From: Phytophthora sp. 'mugwort'
Taxonomy: Eukaryota > Oomycota > Peronosporomycetes > Peronosporales > Peronosporaceae
Length of the DNA: 36,280 bases
NCBI GenBank assembly: GCA_033558025.1
Contig: JAUCEF010000120.1
Location: forward strand, 1 to 36,280
Direction of reading: 5' to 3'
In this document: positions 29,854 through 36,280 of the stretch, in pieces
Numbering within the stretch: the stretch's first letter is position 1
Layout: each line of letters opens with the position of its first letter
Program-made: the position numbers and the translations under genes
Notes under the pieces: model-generated
What the model was told of the DNA's origin: nothing
The model's database searches: none
What the model saw: the letters and a program-made list of their open reading frames with translations, nothing else

Positions 29854-30384
29854 TTAATCCACTATTTCATAAGTATCAGGATCTAATCGATCGATATCAT
29901 CTATACGTTCACCTGTTTCAACATCTAAATAATGAAAATATCTATATAGATTCAGAGGATTTCCAGATCTTGTAATTTTTCTTTTTGGTGGTTTTGGTAA
30001 AGAGTCACTATCTGAATCAAAATTTAAATCAGTTGAAAAATTACTAGGAAAATCGCTTGGGAAATTGTCGCTATCAAAAAAAAAAGCATCTAGAAATAAA
30101 TAAAACAAAAAAGATAAAAAAAAAAAAACGAAAATAGTTGGCATATTATCGTCAATTCTTTTTAAAATACTTTTAGGTTTTTCTTCTTTTTTTAAAGCAG
30201 CTTCCTCAGCCTCAGTCTCTAAATCTATAAAATCTTCTAATAAAGTTATTTCAAGAGGTAAAAGAATTAAAATAAATTTAAAAATATTTTGAAAAAATTT
30301 AGGATGTATTTTTAATATATCTTGTATAATTTTATATAGATTATAAGCAAAAAATATCCTTTTAATAATGTTAAAAAAAATCAT
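29854..30384 (-). CDS. Unassigned membrane protein, orf176
   Basis: 176 residues from ATG 30384; an in-frame TTG ten codons earlier is less likely. Not recognised. Hydrophobic segments lie at about 30-50 (FKFILILLPLEITLLE) and 81-101 (PTIFVFFFLSFLFYLFLDAFF), separated by an acidic then basic linker (DLETEAEEAALKKEEKPK). The C-terminal half is serine-, aspartate- and proline-rich (DFPSNFSTDLNFDSDSDS), then KPPKRKITRSG and a compact end, YLDVETGERIDDIDRLDPD. Base use is less AT-extreme than in the spacers. It lies between two glycine tRNAs. Confidence 0.6.
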   Translation of the reverse strand: MIFFNIIKRIFFAYNLYKIIQDILKIHPKFFQNIFKFILILLPLEITLLEDFIDLETEAEEAALKKEEKPKSILKRIDDNMPTIFVFFFLSFLFYLFLDAFFFDSDNFPSDFPSNFSTDLNFDSDSDSLPKPPKRKITRSGNPLNLYRYFHYLDVETGERIDDIDRLDPDTYEIVD

Positions 30385-30483
30385 AATTTTTATAAAGAAG
30401 TAAATAAATGTCAATACTAATATTATTCCCTAATTAAAAAATGGAAATACCAAATACTGCCTTTGGGTACATTTATTTGAATT

Positions 30484-30557
30484 AAGCAAAAAAAGGGATT
30501 TGAACCCTCAACATTAACCTTGGCAAGGTTATACTCTACCATTGAGCTATTTTTGCT
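30484..30557 (-). tRNA. trnG: tRNA-Gly (GCC)
   Basis: Acceptor AGCAAAA/TTTTGCT, anticodon stem TAACC/GGTTA around loop TTGCCAA, and T arm GAGGG-TTCAAAT-CCCTT. Together with the UCC tRNA it covers all glycine codons. Confidence 0.92.
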
Positions 30558-30569
30558 AATAAATTATTT

Positions 30570-31097
30570 TTATAATAAAAATAGTGAATTTAATAATAAA
30601 AATAATTCATAATGATTTTTTGCATTTGTATGAATAGAAACATCTATTGGAGGTATATCTTTGAATTTTAAAAATTCAGTTTTTAATTCAAAAAAATCTA
30701 AAATATTTCGAATTTGAAAATTTAAAATATTTTGATTTTTAAAATTAAAATTTATTTTAGTTAAATTTTGAAAAAGAAAAATCAAAATTTTTTCTAAAAA
30801 ATTAAAAATATTTTTTTTTCTTAAAGTTATTTTACAACCTATAATTGAATTTTTTTTGATTTTTAAAAAAATATTATTTTTTTTTGATTTTGTTATTATA
30901 GGTTTTTGATTTGTTATTAATTTTAAAAGTAAAATTATATTAATTAATTTTTTTTTTTCAATATTAGCGTTTTTAAAACCAATATTTAAACATATTTTAC
31001 TTATTTTAGGTATTTCAAATATATTTTTAAAATTTAATTTTGTTAAAAGATCGTATATAGTAATATTTTGATAATGGATTTGTAAATTTTTTTTCAT
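30570..31097 (-). CDS. rpl5: Ribosomal protein L5
   Basis: Large-subunit protein of the central protuberance; 175 residues, family length. Recognised from IPKISKICLNIGFKNA (the PKIxKIVxNxG block), the TNQKPIITKSKKNNIFLKIKK region, IIGCKITLRKK (GxKVTLR) and the C-terminal DVSIHTNAKNHYE. Strong AT pressure has turned many basic positions to Lys and Asn. It follows rpl14 after six bases, a remnant of the ancestral ribosomal protein operon. Confidence 0.93.
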   Translation of the reverse strand: MKKNLQIHYQNITIYDLLTKLNFKNIFEIPKISKICLNIGFKNANIEKKKLINIILLLKLITNQKPIITKSKKNNIFLKIKKNSIIGCKITLRKKNIFNFLEKILIFLFQNLTKINFNFKNQNILNFQIRNILDFFELKTEFLKFKDIPPIDVSIHTNAKNHYELFLLLNSLFLL

Positions 31098-31103
31098 ATA
31101 TTT

Positions 31104-31475
31104 TTATAAAATATTTGAAGCTAATGCTAATATTTTGAAATTTTTTTTCTTCCGAAATTCAGAAGTAATCGGACCAAATATACGTGTTCCTAGGGGTTTA
31201 TTTTGATTATTTAAAATAATTATACAATTTTTATCAAATTTTATTATATTACCTATTGTACTTTTTTTTTGATATGTTGTATGTATAATTAAAGCTTTAA
31301 ATAAATCTCCTTTAATTATTTTAATTTTTTTTTTTTGATTTAAACGTAATTTTTTAGCAGAAATTAAAATTGTATCCCCAATTTTTCCAATTTTTTTTTT
31401 ATAAATTTTTATACATTGTCCTATTTTAATACCACTATTATCATTTACTTTTAATTTAGTTTGAATTTGAATCAT
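31104..31475 (-). CDS. rpl14: Ribosomal protein L14
   Basis: Large-subunit protein near the factor-binding side; 123 residues, family length. MIQIQTKLKVNDNSGIK matches the N-terminal LxVADNSGA block, and KPLGTRIFGPITSEFRKKKN with KILALASNIL matches the diagnostic C-terminus. ATG start at 31475. rpl5 follows directly. Neighbours normal for bacteria (rpl16, rps14, rps8) are not in this window. Confidence 0.95.
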   Translation of the reverse strand: MIQIQTKLKVNDNSGIKIGQCIKIYKKKIGKIGDTILISAKKLRLNQKKKIKIIKGDLFKALIIHTTYQKKSTIGNIIKFDKNCIIILNNQNKPLGTRIFGPITSEFRKKKNFKILALASNIL

Positions 31476-31497
31476 AAATTATATATTAATTTTAAAA

Positions 31498-31569
31498 TGA
31501 TGAGAGTAGGATTTGAACCTACATCTTCAGATTATGAGCCTGATAAGTTACCTATTACTCTATCTCATC
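31498..31569 (-). tRNA. trnM: tRNA-Met (CAU), first copy
   Basis: Acceptor GATGAGA/TCTCATC, anticodon stem TCAGG/TCTGA with a G-T pair around loop CTCATAA, and T arm GTAGG-TTCAAAT-CCTAC. One of two CAU tRNAs; initiator, elongator or lysidine-type Ile roles cannot be told apart with certainty. Confidence 0.9.
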
Positions 31570-31587
31570 TTATATTTTCTTCCTTTT

Positions 31588-31662
31588 TCGGAAGAAAAGG
31601 ATTTGAACCTTTGATCTTCTGTTCCCAAAACAGACGCATTAGCCAGACTATGCTACCTTCCG
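31588..31662 (-). tRNA. trnP: tRNA-Pro (UGG)
   Basis: Acceptor CGGAAGG/TCTTCCG with one G-T pair, anticodon stem TCTGT/ACAGA around loop TTTGGGA, and T loop TTCAAAT. Confidence 0.92.
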
Positions 31663-31674
31663 TTTAAAGATAAT

Positions 31675-31746
31675 TAATGATGGTAGGATTTGAACCTACA
31701 ACATTAGGATTATGATTCCCACGCTCTACCATTAAACTACATCATC
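31675..31746 (-). tRNA. trnM: tRNA-Met (CAU), second copy
   Basis: Acceptor GATGATG/CATCATT with a terminal G-T pair, and anticodon stem TGGGA/TCCTA around loop ATCATAA. Its sequence differs from the first CAU tRNA. The weak 1-72 pair and G-rich anticodon stem are mildly suggestive of the initiator. Confidence 0.9.
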
Positions 31747-31770
31747 TTATTAATACTTTATTAATAAAAT

Positions 31771-31859
31771 AAGTCGAAGTGGGATTTGAACCCACGAGTT
31801 AATAAATTAACTGATAGTTTAGCAAACTACTGCCTTAAACCTGACTTGGCTATTCGACC
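31771..31859 (-). tRNA. trnS: tRNA-Ser (GCU)
   Basis: Class II tRNA with a long variable arm. Acceptor GGTCGAA/TTCGACT with a terminal G-T pair, anticodon stem GTAGT/ACTAT around loop TTGCTAA, and T arm GTGGG-TTCAAAT-CCCAC. Confidence 0.92.
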
Positions 31860-31871
31860 TAAAATATAAAA

Positions 31872-31943
31872 CTTCTTTGATAGGATTTGAACCTACAACC
31901 TAATGGTTAACAGCCATTTGCTCTACCGTTGAGCTACAAAGAA
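31872..31943 (-). tRNA. trnN: tRNA-Asn (GUU)
   Basis: Acceptor TTCTTTG/CAAAGAA with discriminator G, and anticodon stem AATGG/CCATT around loop CTGTTAA. It is the first tRNA after the LSU rRNA 3' end in transcription. Confidence 0.93.
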
Positions 31944-31954
31944 ATAATTATATT

Positions 31955-32253
31955 TTAATTTTTAAAACTTTTAGTATTTTTAAGCTAAATATTTTACAAT
32001 ACTTATACTTAAAACCTATTAATGTAATCATCTTTTACAGTTTTTATATGAAAAATTTTTAAGAATGGTTTCTTACTTAGATGCTTTCAGTAATTATCCA
32101 AAATAAATTTAGCTACTCGGCTATGCCTCTCAACAACCGATACACCAGAGATTTACCCTTCTCGGTCCTCTCGTACTAGAGTTAGATTCTTGCATTTTTC
32201 AAAATATCTATAGAAGATAGGAACCAAACTGTCTCACGACGTTCTAAACCCAA

Positions 32254-32293
<40 letters not shown>

Positions 32294-32371
32294 AACCTTC
32301 TTCAGCTCCAGGATGTGATGAGTCGACATCGAGGTGCCAAACGACTCCGTCGATAGGAGCTCTTAGGAGTC

Positions 32372-32414
<43 letters not shown>

Positions 32415-32850
32415 AATCTTTCCACAAAGAATTATCGGATCACTATGACCGACTTTCGTCCCTGTTTGATATGTCTATCTTACAGTCAAGCAAGCTTTTA
32501 CCATTATGCTCTACAATTGATAATATTATCCAATTTGAGCTTACCTTTGTACACCTCCGTTACTCTTTAGGAGGTGACCGCCCCAGTCAAACTACCAACC
32601 ATACAATGTCTATTTAAAAAATATTAGTTATTTATTTTAATAAGAGTGGTATTTCAAGAATATCTATACAATTTACTAGCGTAAAGGTTTAAAAGATTAC
32701 CACTTATACTACACATATTAGATAAAATAACAATATAAAGATGTAGTAAAGGTTCACGGGGTCTTTCCGTCTAACTATAGAAAATCCGCATCTTCACGGA
32801 TAATTCAAATTCACTGAGTCTATATTGGAGACAGCGGGGATGTCGTTACA

Positions 32851-32907
<57 letters not shown>

Positions 32908-32965
32908 GAGTTACGGCCGCCGTTTACTGGGACTTCCATTTAATGCGCAAACATTTCCTTTTAAT

Positions 32966-33003
<38 letters not shown>

Positions 33004-34610
33004 GTTACCATTTAGCAGAGTCCTAAGTTTTTATTAAACAGTCGCAACCCCCTATTTTGTGACACCTAATTATTAAAAATAATTAGGTACTTTTTATCCC
33101 GAAGTTACAAAGTCATTTTGCCGAGTTCCTTCAATATAGTTCTCTCATTCACCTTAGTCTACTCGACCTATCCACCTGTGTCGGTTTAGGGTACGGTTTT
33201 TAATTAAAAAAGCTATTTCCTGAAAAATTAAAAATTTTTGTCACTTTTTTAAAAAAATTTAATTTAAAAATTATCCCATCAAAATCTGCTTTCGTCAAAT
33301 CTTTCTTAGGGGCCGTTTCACTCTATGTAATACATCTTAACATAGAAACCCTTGGATTTACGGTGATAACGATTTATATTCGTTATTTTTTGTTACTAAT
33401 GCCAGCATTTTCTTTTCTGATATCTTCAACATATTTCACAATATATCTTTATTAACATACAGAATGTTCCGCTACCGTTTTATTAAAAATAAAACTTGCC
33501 GCTTCGGTAAATTTCTTAAGTCTCGATACATTTTAGGCGCAAAAAAACTAGACCAATGAGCTATTACGCTTTCTTTAAAGGATGGCTGCTTCCAAGCCTA
33601 CCTATGGGTTGTAATCATTTTTTCACTTCCTTTTTCACTTAGAATATTATTTAGAGACCTTAGCGATCAATCTGGGCTGTTTCCCTTTTGACAAAAGACC
33701 TTAGCGCCTAATGTCTGTCTATTTAAATTACTTTTTTTTGTATTCGGAGTTTCCAAGAATTCAGTAAGTTTTTACACCCCCTAGCTCAATGAGTGCTCTA
33801 CCCCAAAAAAAGATTTTAAATGCTCTACTTCAATAGATTTCGCGGAAAACCAGCTATCTCTGAGTTTGATTAGCCTTTCACTCCTAACCACAAATCATCT
33901 CCATATTTTGCCACATATGTGAGTTCGATCCTTCAAATAGTTTTACCTATTTTTCAATCTGTTCATGGTTAGATCACTCAGTTTCGGGTCTTATTTATAT
34001 AACTAAAAAGCTTTTTAAAACTTGATTTATCTACGCCTACTTTATTAAATTAAGCTTGCTATAAAAATAAACTTGCTGGCCCATTATGCAAAAGGTACAC
34101 TGTTACTTTTTAAAAAAGTTTCAATTGATTGTTAACATTAAGTTTCAGAATTATTTCAAACTCAAAAGTTCTTTTTCACCTTTCCTTTACAGTACTTGTC
34201 CACTATCGATCATTAATTTTTAAAAGGTTTTGAGGGTGGTTCCCCAATATTCAAAAAGGCTTACACATAACCCTTTTTACTATTATAAAAACAATTATTA
34301 TTCTACAGGACTTTCACCTTTTTAAGTAAATTTTTCAAAATTTTTCAAATATTTTTTTATTTTTATAAACCTAATTTCCATTTTCACTCGTCATTACTAA
34401 CGGAATCTCGTTTGATTTTTTTAACAGTTACTTAGATATTTCAATTCACTGTTTTTAAAATTTTCACAAAAAAAAAGTTTTCTTTAGGAAATTTTTATTT
34501 CAAAATAAAATATTATTTAATAAAACTTTTCGCATTTTTTACGTCCTAAAAATCAAATTAATGCCAAGGCATCCACTTAATGCTTTTATTATTATTTATA
34601 CTTAAACCAT
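31955..34610 (-). rRNA. rnl: Large-subunit ribosomal RNA
   Basis: LSU rRNA of about 2.65 kb on the minus strand. Complements of universal segments are readable: GGTCCTCTCGTACTAGAG (sarcin-ricin loop) near 32164, CCTGTTATCCCCGGAGTACC near 32378, TGACCGCCCCAGTCAAACTA near 32575, GGTTCACGGGGTCTTTCCGT near 32751, CTTAGGACCGTCAGAGTTAC near 32896, and ATGCCAAGGCATCCACTTAA near 34561 at the 5' end. AT-rich insertions occupy variable domains. Ends are estimates, the 3' end to within about 30 bases. No fragmentation or intron is seen. A 5S rRNA was not found. Confidence 0.94.
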
Positions 34611-34627
34611 ATAAATGGTTTAAATTT

Positions 34628-35380
34628 TTATTTTTTTTTCAAATATTCATTAATTAATTTTAAATTTAAATGAAAAGGATATAAAATTGTTTTATAAGAA
34701 GGTTCTTTAAAAAACATACCTGTTTTTATTTTTTTATTTCTATGTAAATAAGAAGTTATTAAAGGTTTTGATGGTTTTTTTTCACCTAAAATATAATAAA
34801 TATTATTTTTATAAGAATATTTGTTATTTTTTTGATAAGGATATTTATTATAACGTTTATAAGAAGAAGAATATTTATTCTTTTCTTGATTAAAATGCTG
34901 TTTATAAAATTTTTTATCTCCTTTCAAACTATTATTTTTTTGAAAATTTCTAGTTCTTTGAAAACCTTCATTTTTTTGAAAATTTCTATTTTTTTGAAAA
35001 CCTTCATTTTTTTGAAAATTTCTATTTTTTTGAAAATTTCTATTTTTTTGAAAACCTTCATTTTTTTGAAAATTTCTATTTTTTTGAAAACCTTCATTTT
35101 TTTGAAAATTTCTATTTTTTTGAAAACCTTCATTTTTTTGAAAATTTCTAGTTCTTTGAAAACCTTCATTTTTTTGAAAATTTCTAGTTCTTTGAAAATC
35201 TTCGTTTTTTTGAAAATTTCTAGTTCTTTGAAAATCTTCGTTTTTTTGAGAATTTTTATTTTTTTGAAAATTTCTATTTTTTTGAAAACCTTCGTTTTTT
35301 TGAGAATTTCTATTTTTTTGAAAACCCTCGTTTTTTTGAGAATTTTTATTTCTTTGAAAATTTTTATTATCCTTTTGCAT
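34628..35380 (-). CDS. Unassigned repeat-rich basic protein, orf250
   Basis: 250 residues, not recognised. Residues of about 6-150 are a tandem array of a 12-residue unit, NFQKNEGFQKNR, with variants (FQRTR, NSQKNE, NED) and at least one 6-residue half unit; at DNA level the period is 36 bp. The C-terminal 100 residues are a different, basic tyrosine-rich segment (YSSSYKRYNKYPYQKNNKYS, KKPSKPLITSYLHRNK, YKTILYPFHLNLKLINEYL). It starts two bases after the rps4 stop and ends about 18 bases before the LSU rRNA. A ribosome-associated role is possible from position and charge alone. The array sits in T7 runs, so copy number may be miscounted. Confidence 0.65.
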   Translation of the reverse strand: MQKDNKNFQRNKNSQKNEGFQKNRNSQKNEGFQKNRNFQKNKNSQKNEDFQRTRNFQKNEDFQRTRNFQKNEGFQRTRNFQKNEGFQKNRNFQKNEGFQKNRNFQKNEGFQKNRNFQKNRNFQKNEGFQKNRNFQKNEGFQRTRNFQKNNSLKGDKKFYKQHFNQEKNKYSSSYKRYNKYPYQKNNKYSYKNNIYYILGEKKPSKPLITSYLHRNKKIKTGMFFKEPSYKTILYPFHLNLKLINEYLKKK

Positions 35381-35382
35381 AT

Positions 35383-35843
35383 TTATTTAATAATATGAAT
35401 AATATCACCTTTATGTAATATAAAATTAGATTTACTTATAATTTTATTATTAACCTTAATTTTTTTATGATTAATTAATTGTTTTGCTTGAAAAATAGTT
35501 TTAACTAATTTTAATCTTACAAGATTTATATCTAAGCGACTTTCTAATAAAATTACAAATTTTTTAAAGATATTTATTTTATTATCTTTTTTTAATAATT
35601 TTTGAAATAAATTTTTTAATTGATATTCATGAATACATCCATAAAAATTCCGAAATTGTTGTTTTTCAAATAATCTTTTTGAAAAAATTTTTTACGTTTT
35701 TCAGGTTTTATTTCTTTTCGATATCTTAATTTTTTTTTAAATAAATTCCATTTTTTTGATTTTAATTTTAATAAGTTTAAATTTTTATGTATGTTCCTAT
35801 TATTTTGAAAACATATTTTATTTCTCGGTCTTAATTTATTCAT
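35383..35843 (-). CDS. rps4: Ribosomal protein S4, with one frameshift
   Basis: 16S-binding small-subunit protein, about 153 residues if one base is restored. The N-terminal part (MNKLRPRNK, with RYRKEIKPEKRKKFFQK) and the C-terminal S4 RNA-binding domain (LESRLDINLVRLKLVKTIFQ, AKQLINHKKIKVNNKIIS, FILHKGDIIHI) are in different frames. The break is a run of five T at 35676-35680 (five A in the gene), one fewer than the frame needs. It is close to the window end, so a homopolymer consensus error is likely. rps2 lies eight bases upstream and orf250 two bases downstream. Confidence 0.87.
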
Positions 35844-35851
35844 CTTATTTA

Positions 35852-36280
35852 TTAAAATATTTTACGTAATAAATACATTAAAGTATATATTGATTGAATA
35901 TTTTTAGAATTCATTACTACAGGATAATTAATATTTTGTATAGTTTGACTTGTATTTACTAATGAAATAGTAGGAATTTTTAAAACAGAAAGTTCTTGAT
36001 TTAAAAAAGTATCTTTTACAGAACTTTTTATAACTAAAATTAATTTAATTTCATTTTCTTTTAATAAATAATTAATTATCTTATTAAATGTTGTATTCAT
36101 AATTTTATTAGTAATTAAACCATTTACCCATTCTTTTGTAAAAAAAATGATATTTGGATTTTTTTTTATAAAAGATGTAGTTAATAAAAATTTAATTTCA
36201 TTATCATTCCCTATTATTAAAATTTTTTCATTTTTTTTTAATATAATTTTAGTTAAATTAAATATACGTTTTAAAAAAAA
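35852..36280 (-). CDS. rps2: Ribosomal protein S2, 5' part beyond the window
   Basis: Small-subunit protein. The last 142 residues are visible and the frame runs open through the right window edge. Typical S2 features are a K-R-x-F-N-L helix followed by KILIIGND (the VGTK-like strand), KEWVNGLITN (the WxxGxLTN block), KLILVIKSS, and LKIPTISLVNTSQTIQNINY (the GIPxxxxxDTNxxPxxVDYPI block). The C-terminus, SIYTLMYLLRKIF, is normal. It is first of an rps2-rps4-orf250-LSU run. Confidence 0.9.
   Translation of the reverse strand, partial: FFLKRIFNLTKIILKKNEKILIIGNDNEIKFLLTTSFIKKNPNIIFFTKEWVNGLITNKIMNTTFNKIINYLLKENEIKLILVIKSSVKDTFLNQELSVLKIPTISLVNTSQTIQNINYPVVMNSKNIQSIYTLMYLLRKIF

Noticed and set aside
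31461..31667. Plus-strand open frame of 68 codons
   Set aside because: It runs across trnM and trnP; the RVGFEPT-like words are the T-arm consensus read as protein.
34832..35398. Plus-strand hydrophobic FLKISIFLKTF repeat frame of 188 codons
   Set aside because: It is the antisense shadow of the orf250 repeats. orf250 has a non-repeat C-terminus and fits the rps4 spacing; the hydrophobic frame has neither.

Overview
The window is a 36.3-kb, very AT-rich, gene-dense mitochondrial DNA from a protist. Evidence for this is a full set of respiratory-chain genes (nad1-7, nad4L, nad9, nad11, cob, cox1-3, atp1, atp6, atp9), mitochondrial-type ribosomal protein genes (rps2, rps4, rps7, rps10, rps12, rpl5, rpl14 and a probable rpl10), large and small rRNAs and 18 tRNA genes. 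All conserved tryptophans are TGG and the only tRNA-Trp has anticodon CCA, so the standard code fits. The gene content (atp1, nad9, nad11 and rps10 still in the organelle) and neighbourhoods such as rns-trnW-cox2-cox1, nad5-nad6-trnR(UCU) and rps12-rps7 fit a stramenopile or related SAR-type protist best. The exact lineage cannot be fixed from sequence alone.

Layout: (1) 1-9704 is a 4.85-kb head-to-head inverted duplication. It carries nad9, cob, nad11, nad1 and nad4L twice, and meets at a complex hairpin junction at 4831-4869. Copy A (1-4830) has five single-base homopolymer deletions that break nad9, cob and nad11. Copy B (4870-9704) is intact. (2) 9692-15416, minus strand: atp9, nad3, trnD, atp6, cox3, rps7, rps12, trnV, trnI, trnQ, trnR(GCG), rps10, trnF, nad2. 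(3) 15417-15532 is a divergent strand switch. (4) 15533-23509, plus strand: nad7, rpl10-like, trnH, nad4, trnE, atp1, nad5, nad6, trnR(UCU). (5) 23510-23920 is a convergent gene-free stretch ending in a hairpin. (6) 23921-36280, minus strand. Read 5'->3' it runs rps2 (cut by the window end), rps4 (one frameshift), a repeat-rich orf250, LSU rRNA, trnN, trnS, trnM, trnP, trnM, rpl14, rpl5, trnG, orf176, trnG, trnY, SSU rRNA, trnW, cox2, cox1, orf137.

Together the genes encode the membrane and core parts of complexes I, III, IV and V plus part of the translation apparatus. tRNAs punctuate most gene boundaries and are probably the RNA processing signals. No introns, mobile elements or CRISPR arrays are visible.

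The least conventional features are: the inverted duplication with a third partial copy of the nad4L 3' end at its centre; a nad11 frame that lacks its N-terminal iron-sulfur region and any usual start codon; three unassigned proteins (orf137, orf176, and orf250 with a 12-residue FQKN repeat); a 23-nt perfect inverted repeat abutting trnW; a 10-bp tandem repeat beside the SSU rRNA; and tRNAs with U-U mismatches in their stems. All six frame-breaking homopolymer deletions lie near the two window ends, which points to consensus errors rather than gene decay.
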